A DNA stretch of 21,379 bases from a virus (IMGVR_UViG_3300030329_002916:1-21379); one strand, 5' to 3'; counted from the stretch's first letter, positions 5,649 through 11,737 are shown. The notes: generated by a model from the sequence alone, not told the origin. Numbers and translations: made by a program.

Positions 5649-5884
5649 TGTTCATCGCAATTATGGATACTGGTAACTACCAGTTCGTGACAGTCTCTGA
5701 GTCAGAGCTCACGGCTAAGGACAACATACGGAAAGCATGGCGCAAGCACATGAAGAAGATCCGTGAACGCTTTCCTGGCTTAGACATGACTCCGGTCTCT
5801 GAGATAGAGGAGTACTACGGTATCAATGTCACTGAGATCAATATGGACGGAGTCGTTCGGGATGAAACAACGCTGATTCATTAG
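5648..5884 (+). CDS. hypothetical 78-aa protein
   Basis: ATG 5648 shares its A with the previous stop (TGATG), so translation is likely by re-initiation. An alternative GTG at 5645 adds one residue. The sequence starts with a hydrophobic strand (MFIAIMDTGNYQFVTV), then a basic helix (KDNIRKAWRKHMKKIRERF) and an acidic end. The compact alpha/beta look is typical of small phage accessory proteins. No family is recognised. Confidence 0.7.
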   Translation: MFIAIMDTGNYQFVTVSESELTAKDNIRKAWRKHMKKIRERFPGLDMTPVSEIEEYYGINVTEINMDGVVRDETTLIH

Positions 5885-5900
5885 GAGGTAGGATACGGTG

Positions 5901-6104
5901 ATGATTACTTGCGACCTATGTGGGGTGAAGGTAGACGAGCGAGGCCCCATCGATATTCACTCGCTCGGGCACTGGGATGGAGTCACCCACAACTTTACAG
6001 ACGTTGCTGTCTGTCATAGTTGCGATGCATCCTACACTCCCCAAGAGATGGAAGGGGAGATGAACAGTGCAGCTGAAAGGAAGTCTGGTTTGGTTTACCA
6101 CTAA
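5901..6104 (+). CDS. small putative zinc-finger protein, 67 aa
   Basis: Two CxxC knuckles, CDLCG at residues 4-8 and CHSC near residue 40, are separated by about 32 residues with several His, consistent with one zinc site in a treble-clef or ribbon fold. ATG 5901 (AGGA at 5890-5893) and GTG 5898 are both possible; the stronger GGAGG at 5884-5888 favours neither clearly. The function is unknown. It is one of several Cys-knuckle miniproteins in this region. Confidence 0.68.
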   Translation: MITCDLCGVKVDERGPIDIHSLGHWDGVTHNFTDVAVCHSCDASYTPQEMEGEMNSAAERKSGLVYH

Positions 6105-6120
6105 CTAAAGGGAGGGGAGC

Positions 6121-6330
6121 ATGACAAAGCCACAACCTAGGCTGTACGAGAAAGTCATGGCTCAGATCAGGGCCGATGTAATCCTAAATGATCGTGGCAT
6201 CGGTGACCTAGAGGCTCTGTACGCCTTGGTCACGAGCCTAGAGGATCTGAATCGTCCAGAAGTGACAGCACAGCTGGAAGCATTCTTACCAAAGCGGGAC
6301 AGAGACATCACAAACAAGGAGACAAAGTGA
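6121..6330 (+). CDS. hypothetical 69-aa protein
   Basis: ATG 6121 has a strong AAAGGGAGGGG ribosome site. The protein is predicted to be helical, with LNDRGIGDLEALYALVTSLEDLNRPEVTAQLEAFLP forming two helices and charged ends. It is coupled to the next gene through TGATG. I recognise no family. Confidence 0.68.
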   Translation: MTKPQPRLYEKVMAQIRADVILNDRGIGDLEALYALVTSLEDLNRPEVTAQLEAFLPKRDRDITNKETK

Positions 6331-6524
6331 TGAACTACGCAGACAGGGTTTCATTCCGAGACTTAGTTGTCTTAGGTAGCAGACTGAAGCTTTACGGATA
6401 CTGGCCGACATACACCATCATGCGTGAGGGTAGACGCAAGCCAGGCAGGATGCGTTGCCACAGACTTCTGTGGAATGCAAGGGTGGCACACAAAAAGTCC
6501 AAGAGACGGAGGGGTAATGCCTAA
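6330..6524 (+). CDS. hypothetical 64-aa strongly basic protein
   Basis: ATG 6330 overlaps the previous stop by one base and has AAGGAG at 6316-6321 with an 8-base spacer. The second half is packed with Arg and Lys (REGRRKPGRMRCHRLL, then KKSKRRR), suggesting nucleic-acid or ribosome contact, which is inference. The stop overlaps the next start within ATGCCTAA. The family is unknown. Confidence 0.65.
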   Translation: MNYADRVSFRDLVVLGSRLKLYGYWPTYTIMREGRRKPGRMRCHRLLWNARVAHKKSKRRRGNA

Positions 6525-6714
6525 GTTTCACGCCACGATTGTGGCCCGGGACCACTACAGCATGGTGGTTGAGGCTAAAAACGAACGGGAGGCTGAGGAC
6601 ACGGTCAACAAGGCGATAGAAGACGGCTTGGATACACCACTCATCAAGTACACGTACAGCGTGTGTGACCTGTACCTAGAAGAAGGGGCAGCACTTGACA
6701 GTGCTGACATATAA
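6517..6714 (+). CDS. hypothetical 65-aa alpha/beta protein
   Basis: ATG 6517 has GGAGGGG at 6508-6514 and overlaps the previous gene by 8 bases; a longer in-frame extension to 6424 is rejected because it has no ribosome site. The product has a strand (KFHATIVARDHYSMVVEA), a helix (NEREAEDTVNKAIEDGL) and a further strand, resembling the many small phage proteins with an 'A..E.EA...A...G' helix. There is a single Cys and an acidic end. Confidence 0.68.
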   Translation: MPKFHATIVARDHYSMVVEAKNEREAEDTVNKAIEDGLDTPLIKYTYSVCDLYLEEGAALDSADI

Positions 6715-6723
6715 GCGCACTGT
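6691..6723 (+). promoter_or_regulatory. overlapping alternative hairpins and TTGACA box before the methyltransferases
   Basis: AGTGC at 6700-6704 can pair upstream with GCACT (6691-6695, 4-base loop) or downstream with GCACT (6717-6721, as part of ACAGTGC 6698-6704 with GCACTGT 6717-6723). The two hairpins exclude each other. TTGACA at 6695-6700 could instead be a -35 box, with only weak -10 candidates. The segment spans the stop codon of the preceding gene and sits 33 bases before the methyltransferase start. Confidence 0.35.
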
Positions 6724-6755
6724 ACTGTACCATACCACTGATCCAAGGAGGTTGA

Positions 6756-7442
6756 ATGACACGCAGTATTAGCAGTGATGAATATGCTCGTATGACAAGA
6801 GGTAGGATGAGAGTCCTAGTTCTCTGCGAGTATAGCGGCAGGGTGCGCGATGCGTTCCGTGCCAAGGGGCACTACGCAGTGTCCTGTGACCTTCTGCCTA
6901 GCGAGGGGGATCCCGACGCTCCTCATATGCAGGAAGACGTTCTGTCGGTGTTAAGCCACGGGGTAATGAAGCAACGTGAACCTGCTTACGATCTCGTAGT
7001 AGCGTTCCCCCCTTGCACCCACCTAGCCGTCAGCGGTGCTCGCTATTTCGCTGAGAAGCGAGCGGACGGTCGCCAACGCAAAGCCATCGAGCTCGTCCGA
7101 GCGATATGGCAATGCAACGTACCACGGGTAGCGATTGAAAACCCAGTAGGGATACTCAACTCGTATCAGCAGTGGCCTGAGTTGGCCGACATTGACTTCG
7201 AGCCAGAGCTCCCAAGGCCATACTACATAGAGCCTTGGCAGCATGGTCAGCCTACCCAAAAGAAGACAGGTATCTGGAGTCGGGGTTTGCCCAAGCTGAA
7301 GCCGTCAAACATTGTTGAGGGCAGGAAGCAGGAGGTCTGGCTCATGGGTCCAAGCAAGGACAGAGCTAAGAAGCGGTCCCTGACCCCCATCGGGATCGCT
7401 GAAGCAATGGTAGACCAATGGGGTTGGAAGGATCAAAGATGA
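6756..7442 (+). CDS. phage DNA (cytosine-5)-methyltransferase-like protein, 228 aa
   Basis: This belongs to a compact phage family usually annotated as DNA cytosine methyltransferase. ATG 6756 follows AGGAGG with a 4-base spacer. A motif I-like loop VLVLCEYSGRVRDAF (20-34) is followed by CDLLPSE, the catalytic-type FPPCTHLAVSGARYF (84-98, with the PPC Cys at 87), IENPVGIL (127-134, in place of the usual ENV), and a late GLPKLKPSN segment. A recognisable target-recognition domain and C5 motifs IX-X are missing. Base modification may therefore be relaxed in specificity or the enzyme may be atypical. It overlaps the next methyltransferase by ATGA, so both are made together. A role in protecting phage DNA is inference. 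Confidence 0.82.
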   Translation: MTRSISSDEYARMTRGRMRVLVLCEYSGRVRDAFRAKGHYAVSCDLLPSEGDPDAPHMQEDVLSVLSHGVMKQREPAYDLVVAFPPCTHLAVSGARYFAEKRADGRQRKAIELVRAIWQCNVPRVAIENPVGILNSYQQWPELADIDFEPELPRPYYIEPWQHGQPTQKKTGIWSRGLPKLKPSNIVEGRKQEVWLMGPSKDRAKKRSLTPIGIAEAMVDQWGWKDQR

Positions 7443-8662
7443 AAGTAGGAAGCTTATTCACTGGCGTGGGTGGTATTGATCTAGGTCTGGAGCGATCCGG
7501 TCACACGATTGTGTGGCAAGTTGAGCGCGACAAACAGGCCCGATCGATACTGCGTAAGCACTGGCCTGACACGCCTATCTATGATGATGTTCAAACCGTA
7601 GGAGGAACCGATGGTGGAGCAGGGAGAACTATTCTCGAAGACGTTGACCTCATCTGTGGTGGGTTCCCGTGTCAAGATCTCTCAGTTGCGGGAAACCGTA
7701 GAGGCTTGGCAGGAGAAAAATCACAGCTTTGGCATGAATTTCATCGCATACTTGAAGAGCTGCGTCCCAAGTATTGTCTGGTCGAAAATGTCCCTGGTCT
7801 ACTCTCCTCCAACCAAGGAAGGGACATGGAAGTTGTACTCAAAGGGTTGGAAGGCTTGGGCTACCAGTGGCAATACAGAGTACTTAACTCTCAATATTTT
7901 GGAGTCCCCCAACGTCGCCGTAGAGTCTTCATTGTCGGATATCTTGGAGGAGGATGTCAACCCCAAGTATTGCTTGAGCGAGAGGGCTTGTCGTGGCATC
8001 CTGCGACGAGCAGAGAAGAGGGGCAAGGCTCTACCAGAGAGTCTGGAGATCGCTCTGCAGGAGGTGGTGAAGCAAGGAGCTTCCAGTGGCAAGCCTCCCC
8101 ACAGCAAACAATGAGCATCACTGAGAACACTCCATACCTCAGCACGACCAAGGTTCCTGCAGTCTATCGAGCATCTGGGTTTTCCTCGTACAAAGAAGAC
8201 ACCGTTGCTACAACACTTAGGGCTAATCAGCAAAAGCAAACTGATACTGACTTGGTATTGCCACGAATCTTTACGCAAAACAGCAGGGACGAGGTTCGGT
8301 ATGTCAATGGTGATGGTCAACTAACAGGAGCTCTGGCCGCTCACCCAGGAGTAAAGCAACAGAACTACGTCACCACATACCACCCCTTAGCTCCCACCTT
8401 GTTTGCGAGCGGGGCTGGCACAGAACGAGTCGCGTCTGCTGGCAGTGAGGCACAATTTATTGTAGGCAACAGACCTAGACGACTAACACCGCGGGAGTGC
8501 GAACGACTGCAGGGCTTCCCCGATGATTGGACTAGGTTCGCTGACACAGGAGAGGAGATTGCGGATGGCCCACGGTATCGGATGATGGGCAATGCCGTGA
8601 CCGTGAACGTAGCTGAGTTTATCGGAAGCCAACTAAAGCAAGTGGAGGATATTGATGGATGA
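7439..8662 (+). CDS. C5 cytosine-specific DNA methyltransferase, 407 aa
   Basis: It transfers a methyl group from S-adenosylmethionine to C5 of cytosine in a specific DNA sequence. All key motifs are present: I FTGVGGIDLGLE (7-18), IV GGFPCQDLS (74-82, catalytic C78), VI ENV (116-118), VIII QRRRRVFIV (158-166), IX RLTPRECERLQGFP (348-361) and X GNAVTVNV (384-391). The long 167-345 stretch is the target-recognition region. ATG 7439 overlaps the upstream stop as ATGA. No cognate restriction enzyme is seen, so it is an orphan, anti-restriction-type enzyme. Residues 189-216 are unusually rich in Gly, Ser, Glu and Arg. Codons 58-225 also encode a second ORF in the +1 frame with its own ribosome site (7611-8114). 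Confidence 0.95.
   Translation: MKVGSLFTGVGGIDLGLERSGHTIVWQVERDKQARSILRKHWPDTPIYDDVQTVGGTDGGAGRTILEDVDLICGGFPCQDLSVAGNRRGLAGEKSQLWHEFHRILEELRPKYCLVENVPGLLSSNQGRDMEVVLKGLEGLGYQWQYRVLNSQYFGVPQRRRRVFIVGYLGGGCQPQVLLEREGLSWHPATSREEGQGSTRESGDRSAGGGEARSFQWQASPQQTMSITENTPYLSTTKVPAVYRASGFSSYKEDTVATTLRANQQKQTDTDLVLPRIFTQNSRDEVRYVNGDGQLTGALAAHPGVKQQNYVTTYHPLAPTLFASGAGTERVASAGSEAQFIVGNRPRRLTPRECERLQGFPDDWTRFADTGEEIADGPRYRMMGNAVTVNVAEFIGSQLKQVEDIDG
7611..8114 (+). CDS. overprinted 167-aa protein inside the C5 methyltransferase gene
   Basis: This ORF lies wholly within the 7439-8662 gene, in the +1 frame. AGGAGG at 7600-7605 is 5 bases before its ATG 7611, an ideal ribosome site inside a coding sequence. 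Residues 106-147 (ESSLSDILEED, KYCLSERACRGILRRAEKRG, KALPESL) match, from memory, a conserved block of stand-alone phage proteins often found next to methyltransferase genes; I could not search. In the region overlapping this block the methyltransferase frame is low-complexity, as expected if the alternative frame carries the constraint. The N-terminal half has many Ser, Thr and Lys, and no membrane segment. The function is unknown. The alternative is a chance open frame, made less likely by the ribosome site and the block. Confidence 0.6.
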   Translation: MVEQGELFSKTLTSSVVGSRVKISQLRETVEAWQEKNHSFGMNFIAYLKSCVPSIVWSKMSLVYSPPTKEGTWKLYSKGWKAWATSGNTEYLTLNILESPNVAVESSLSDILEEDVNPKYCLSERACRGILRRAEKRGKALPESLEIALQEVVKQGASSGKPPHSKQ

Positions 8663-8798
8663 GGAACATCAAGAGCTTTTGTTATCGGTGCTTGGGTGGG
8701 CACTCATGCTGGCAGGGGCAGGTGTCATAGCATGGCTTGTACTATCAACCATTAACCTTTTAATCTTCCTGTCCATTATTGTCAGTTTGACAAATTAG
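8655..8798 (+). CDS. 47-aa membrane miniprotein
   Basis: ATG 8655 has GGAGG at 8644-8648 with a 6-base spacer and overlaps the end of the methyltransferase gene by 8 bases. After an acidic start (DEEHQE) nearly all remaining residues are hydrophobic, enough for two helices (about 10-29 and 32-45), with a short polar end. Both termini would sit on the same side. The strong ribosome site and coupling make translation likely. It may be a holin-like or host-envelope-targeting peptide, but this is unproven. Confidence 0.62.
   Translation: MDEEHQELLLSVLGWALMLAGAGVIAWLVLSTINLLIFLSIIVSLTN
8779..8793. repeat. 6-3-6 palindrome TTGTCAGTTTGACAA
   Basis: TTGTCA and TGACAA are perfect inverted arms around GTT. 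It lies at the 3' end of the 47-aa ORF, 15 bases before the repeated AACCACGAGCTCG element, so it may be an operator for the transcript leading to the gene at 8942. The right arm contains TTGACA, but no good -10 box follows at normal spacing. Confidence 0.4.
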
Positions 8799-8807
8799 TA
8801 TTATCGT

Positions 8808-8941
8808 AACCACGAGCTCGGAGGGGTCAGAGCTGCGGTACTTGGATCGATCGTAGCGTGACTTAAACGACCATGGAATGGTCAGCCACCTGTCAAGGTC
8901 GCTGAGGTGCCCTCCACCGCTCTACAAACAAGGGAGAAGTT
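8808..8941 (+). other. possible structured RNA leader upstream of membrane protein gene
   Basis: It begins with AACCACGAGCTCG, shared with 2466-2478. GGAGGG (8820-8825) can pair with CCCTCC (8910-8915), enclosing three hairpins: GCTGCG/CGTAGC (8832-8857), GACCAT/ATGGTC (8869-8883) and CACCT/AGGTG (8887-8909). GAGC/GCTC (8814-8817/8919-8922) may extend the outer stem. This is a four-way-junction layout. It is not a tRNA because the loops and T-arm sequence do not fit. The pairing was found by eye, so it may be chance. No ORF with a ribosome site was seen here. Confidence 0.35.
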
Positions 8942-9142
8942 ATGCTGGAACTTATTGATGCCCTGTTCGCCCTTTGCGTTCTGGTCTTGCAAATGATTGG
9001 CGAGTCAACAGGGATGGGCTACAAGCTCGCCAACCTAGTGATCTTTATCTTTGTTCAACCAGGACTGATCCTGCTTTTCTTTATTCTTTGGAGAATTAAA
9101 GTGGCACAGTTCAAACAATCGGAGGCAATGCGGAATGCGTAA
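8942..9142 (+). CDS. 66-aa two-helix membrane protein
   Basis: ATG 8942 has GGGAGAAG upstream. There are two hydrophobic segments, about residues 3-20 and 28-49 (LANLVIFIFVQPGLILLFFILW), then a basic cytoplasmic-type tail. The pattern LANLVIF..QP.LIL.FF.LWR resembles small conserved membrane proteins I have seen in phage genomes, without a known function. A holin role is possible, but the location among early accessory genes and away from the transglycosylase argues against it. Confidence 0.7.
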   Translation: MLELIDALFALCVLVLQMIGESTGMGYKLANLVIFIFVQPGLILLFFILWRIKVAQFKQSEAMRNA

Positions 9143-9344
9143 ACGTCAAGCTTGGCTTGGACACGGAAGTGAGAGACAGAACAGCTGTGCCCAGCCATCA
9201 GAAGAAAAGATTGCAAAGCGGTTGCGACAGGCGTATGCCCGTAAGGCAGAAAGAAAGCTTACGAAAGATGAGTTCGGCACGGTTCGCTTGGTCGACCCGT
9301 CACAGGCGCAACTGAGCAAGGTTGGAGTACGCTCCCTACTGTAA
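9135..9344 (+). CDS. hypothetical 69-aa basic protein
   Basis: ATG 9135 overlaps the end of the previous gene by 8 bases, with GGAGG at 9121-9125. The product is basic, with a helix rich in Arg, Lys and Ala (EEKIAKRLRQAYARKAERKL) and then a strand segment. It could bind nucleic acid. No family is recognised. Confidence 0.62.
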   Translation: MRKRQAWLGHGSERQNSCAQPSEEKIAKRLRQAYARKAERKLTKDEFGTVRLVDPSQAQLSKVGVRSLL

Positions 9345-9356
9345 CAGGAGGTGGAT

Positions 9357-9665
9357 ATGCAGGGTTATTGGAGCGAAGCAAGCGTATTTATCATTGTCGG
9401 CATGACTACTGACAATGATGAGTTGATACGCAGGGGATTTACACTGGTCTTGGAGGGACAAGAGTTGGCCCCCGCCCTAGTCACTATCATTTATCGTAAG
9501 CTCATCACTCACAATGTCATTGAAGATCCGGGACACAGGGAGGCATGGCAGTTAATAGAGTGGATGCCTGACTGGATTGAAGAGCTCGATGTCCGACTAC
9601 ACGAACAACGTCAGGATGTCATTGAGGATCTATTAGCTAACCTGCCAACGGGAGATTTCAACTAA
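9357..9665 (+). CDS. hypothetical 102-aa acidic helical protein
   Basis: ATG 9357 has AGGAGG at 9346-9351 with a 5-base spacer, so the GTG at 9351 is rejected. The protein is mostly helical and acidic, with a Trp-rich middle (AWQLIEWMPDWIEEL) and no signal peptide. It is coupled to the next gene by TAATG. The family is unknown. Confidence 0.68.
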   Translation: MQGYWSEASVFIIVGMTTDNDELIRRGFTLVLEGQELAPALVTIIYRKLITHNVIEDPGHREAWQLIEWMPDWIEELDVRLHEQRQDVIEDLLANLPTGDFN

Positions 9666-9871
9666 TGTCCAGAGACGCTTGGGCGAGCCGCCAACCTATC
9701 GGAACCAAGGTGACGGTTCGTGACCTTATCAATCAAACACTTGAACGCTACTACTCAACAGACTACGCCACTGTTACCGATGCTTACAGGGAGGGTGGTC
9801 CCATACGTAAGTCCATGGAAGAGACGGCCCACGAAGTTGTAAGCATTGAGAAGGTGTACAGTGCGGACTAG
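9665..9871 (+). CDS. hypothetical 68-aa protein
   Basis: ATG 9665 shares its A with the stop of the preceding gene (TAATG). The sequence includes a strand (IGTKVTVRDLINQTLERYY) and Tyr-rich turns and ends acidic. There are no Cys knuckles or membrane segments. No family is recognised; the call rests on the packed coupled arrangement. Confidence 0.65.
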   Translation: MSRDAWASRQPIGTKVTVRDLINQTLERYYSTDYATVTDAYREGGPIRKSMEETAHEVVSIEKVYSAD

Positions 9872-10136
9872 GGCAGCGAGACGAGTTGAGAAGCAGTACT
9901 TGAGGACCGCCAAGATGCAGGGGCACATACCTGCCTTAATCACTGAGGCAGGGGCCTTGCACTTTTACGGATGCCAGAGACCTGGATGTTCGGCGACTCT
10001 GGAATGTTGGGATGCACCAGCTGTGGCAGGAGGAGCTATGGCACAGTCTGCGTGTCGAGAAGCAGTGAAGCAAAGTCGGTTTATACGACTTAGACGTAAG
10101 GTATGGTTCTTTATCACGGAGGGACGATGGACATAG
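9861..10136 (+). CDS. hypothetical 91-aa Cys-containing protein
   Basis: GTG 9861 has AAGG a few bases upstream and overlaps the previous gene by 11 bases. The N-terminus is Arg-rich. The middle, GALHFYGCQRPGCSATLECWD, has three Cys spaced like a small zinc-binding loop, with a fourth in QSACRE. This resembles small phage zinc proteins that end in a 'G.A....C' block. The C-terminus is hydrophobic and basic (FIRLRRKVWFFITEG). The function is unknown. Confidence 0.65.
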   Translation: MRTRAARRVEKQYLRTAKMQGHIPALITEAGALHFYGCQRPGCSATLECWDAPAVAGGAMAQSACREAVKQSRFIRLRRKVWFFITEGRWT

Positions 10137-10315
10137 CAAACATTATTGAACAGGTCGAAAGGTATGGAGCTCTGAAGCGAGGTGGCTATGAGGATGATGC
10201 CACCAAGCAACTAGAAGACATCAGAAACTCCATTGACTTCTTGACAGAAGAGTCAGGAGAGAAGGCGATTAATGAGCACATCAAACGCGAATGTGACTGG
10301 TCACCCCGGAGCTAG
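10127..10315 (+). CDS. hypothetical 62-aa acidic helical protein
   Basis: ATG 10127 has GGAGGG at 10118-10123 and overlaps the previous gene by 10 bases. Two amphipathic charged helices are predicted (IANIIEQVERYGALKRGG, then ATKQLEDIRNSIDFLTEESGEK). No family is recognised. Confidence 0.66.
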   Translation: MDIANIIEQVERYGALKRGGYEDDATKQLEDIRNSIDFLTEESGEKAINEHIKRECDWSPRS

Positions 10316-10317
10316 GG

Positions 10318-10345
10318 TTGACACACCCGTTACCGTTAGTACTGA
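10318..10345 (+). promoter_or_regulatory. weak promoter candidate in the 10316-10372 gap
   Basis: TTGACA (10318-10323) is a perfect -35 box. At a 16-base spacing the -10 would be TACTGA (10340-10345), a poor match. It is recorded because this is one of the few gaps in the cluster and the next gene starts with a strong AGGAGGG site. Confidence 0.27.
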
Positions 10346-10372
10346 CCATTGACTCACTTAGGAGGGGGTTAC

Positions 10373-10645
10373 ATGAGACGAGAAACGAGATACGATCCGG
10401 CGGATGTCACTGACATCTTGATCGCGCAGTTATCGGGCAAGCCGATTCGGACACAAGGGCGCGATGTAGTTGCGTTTAGCAAACAAGACAGAGCTGCTTT
10501 CGCTCGCGTGGCCTCGCTAATGGAGAAAGCCCGTGGACTTCTCGACAATCCCAACTCACACGAGGATTACGAGATGGCTCGGTTAGAACACGCTGCGAGA
10601 GACTTCGCTAACTACGAGCATATTGAGATTTGGGAGGAGGTTTGA
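10373..10645 (+). CDS. hypothetical 90-aa protein
   Basis: ATG 10373 follows AGGAGGGGG. The protein has a helix-rich layout: DPADVTDILIAQLSGK, then DRAAFARVASLMEKARGLL and a charged C-terminal helix (EDYEMARLEHAARDFANYEHIEIWEE). No motif is recognised. It may start a transcription unit because of the gap and TTGACA upstream. Confidence 0.68.
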   Translation: MRRETRYDPADVTDILIAQLSGKPIRTQGRDVVAFSKQDRAAFARVASLMEKARGLLDNPNSHEDYEMARLEHAARDFANYEHIEIWEEV

Positions 10646-10648
10646 ACA

Positions 10649-11002
10649 ATGCGTAAGCACAGCAGAAGCACCGTACACCAAAACTTAAGGGATAACCTAG
10701 CTAAGAAAGCTTCTTATCTCAGAAGCAACTACAAGGAGATGTCTCCGGCGATTAGCGCGTGGCACAAGGGTTACATCGCAGGATGTCTCGCAGCTATCAA
10801 GGTTGAGTTGGACAATTCCCACAACAGTGGGCACGACTGGCGGTCAGCGTTTCGAGATTACAATCAAGCCCAGTTGGTTTGGGCTCGACTCAGGCTGATG
10901 ACTTCGAGCTTCGCTACGGGATACGACTATCGCAAGGTGTTGACTATGGACATAAAGGAACGGGAAGCATACCTGTACGACCTACCAGGAGTAAACACAT
11001 GA
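10649..11002 (+). CDS. hypothetical 117-aa protein
   Basis: ATG 10649 lies three bases after the preceding stop, with GGAGGAGG about ten bases upstream, slightly far but usable. The N-terminal half is basic and helical (NLRDNLAKKASYLRSNYKEM), the middle has AWHKGYIAGCLAAIKVELD, and the end is Tyr- and Asp-rich. There is no membrane segment. The next gene starts in an ATGA overlap. The function is unknown. Confidence 0.68.
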   Translation: MRKHSRSTVHQNLRDNLAKKASYLRSNYKEMSPAISAWHKGYIAGCLAAIKVELDNSHNSGHDWRSAFRDYNQAQLVWARLRLMTSSFATGYDYRKVLTMDIKEREAYLYDLPGVNT

Positions 11003-11151
11003 CAGACAGAATCCATCCGTTGGTACAGATCTTCAACGAGGTTGCAGCTGCAACAGCCTCAGAGGACATCCCCAAGAAGCTCGCTGAGGCTATCGCTGAG
11101 GCTATCGATGAGTTGCCCCCCGCACAGGAGGAGTGTGATGTGGAGGATTGA
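10999..11151 (+). CDS. 50-aa acidic miniprotein
   Basis: ATG 10999 overlaps the previous stop (ATGA) with AGGAG at 10987-10991, spacer 7, so I prefer it to the in-frame codon at 10879 inside the preceding gene. The product is a single acidic Ala-rich helix (KKLAEAIAEAIDELPP) ending in EECDVED. It could be a protein-protein inhibitor or a DNA mimic. That is speculation from its charge. Confidence 0.62.
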   Translation: MTDRIHPLVQIFNEVAAATASEDIPKKLAEAIAEAIDELPPAQEECDVED

Positions 11152-11392
11152 GTGGCACGACACGCTACTGAACCAACAGTTTAGTAGGTGGTTCGCGACA
11201 AACGACGAAGCAACTAAGTACGGGCGACAGCTGGTAGACTCAGACGAGGCGGGCTCTTTCGTCTGCAGGTTCATCAACTTCCCATTTAAGCCAGAGGCTC
11301 TAACGCCTAAGTATCCAGAGGTTGAGGAGCACTACGGCGGTGACGAAGGCAGGATCTTAGACTGGCTGAACAGACACGCCGTCAGCACGTAG
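11138..11392 (+). CDS. hypothetical 84-aa protein
   Basis: ATG 11138 has GGAGG at 11128-11132, spacer 5, and overlaps the previous gene by 14 bases. It opens with an aromatic strand segment (MWRIEWHDTLLNQQFSRWFATNDEATKYGRQ), a pattern common in small proteins with a strand then an 'eA..yg..l' helix, and ends in a helix with an acidic patch. No family is assigned. Confidence 0.67.
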   Translation: MWRIEWHDTLLNQQFSRWFATNDEATKYGRQLVDSDEAGSFVCRFINFPFKPEALTPKYPEVEEHYGGDEGRILDWLNRHAVST

Positions 11393-11440
11393 AGAGGTAG
11401 TCACGTTGTTTGGTTTTCATTCTTGAAGAGGAGAAGAACA

Positions 11441-11737
11441 ATGAAGTACGATGCAAGAGATGAAAAGGGATTCTTGTTGGAGGGGAGTCGGCTGTATGAG
11501 AAGATTCGTGCAACTCGTGAAGCTGCGCGATCTGCCATGACGAGGGATGAAGTCAAAGCCGCAGAGAAGGTGCTTGCCGAATTGTTAGAGGAGAACAACG
11601 GCTACCTGAAGGAGTGGGAGCTTTCACTTCCCAAGGCGAATTTCATCTATCCGTGGGAGCATTTTCGCCGTAAGGAGTGGGAAGACGGGGAATACTTTGT
11701 CATGCGGCATATCGTAGAAGAGAGGGAAGCAAGATAA
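11441..11737 (+). CDS. hypothetical 98-aa charged helical protein
   Basis: ATG 11441 has GAGGAG at 11428-11433, spacer 7. Long charged helices dominate (LYEKIRATREAARSAM, TRDEVKAAEKVLAELLEENNGYLKEWE), then an aromatic segment (NFIYPWEHFRRKEWEDGEYFVM). It is the last gene of the plus-strand cluster and is followed by the terminator at 11811-11840. No family is recognised. Confidence 0.7.
   Translation: MKYDARDEKGFLLEGSRLYEKIRATREAARSAMTRDEVKAAEKVLAELLEENNGYLKEWELSLPKANFIYPWEHFRRKEWEDGEYFVMRHIVEEREAR

Noticed and set aside
7799-8320. 173-codon ORF on the minus strand under the C5 methyltransferase
   Set aside because: It has no ribosome site and no recognisable motif, and it spans two frames already accounted for. 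It is a shadow of strongly constrained plus-strand coding.
8820-8915. tRNA or tmRNA reading of the clover-like fold
   Set aside because: There is no 7-bp acceptor with standard D- and T-arm sequences, one hairpin has only a 3-base loop, and no CCA-type end follows.
8942-9142. Holin assignment for the two-helix membrane protein
   Set aside because: The topology fits, but it is 10 kb from the transglycosylase among early-type genes and shows no specific motif.
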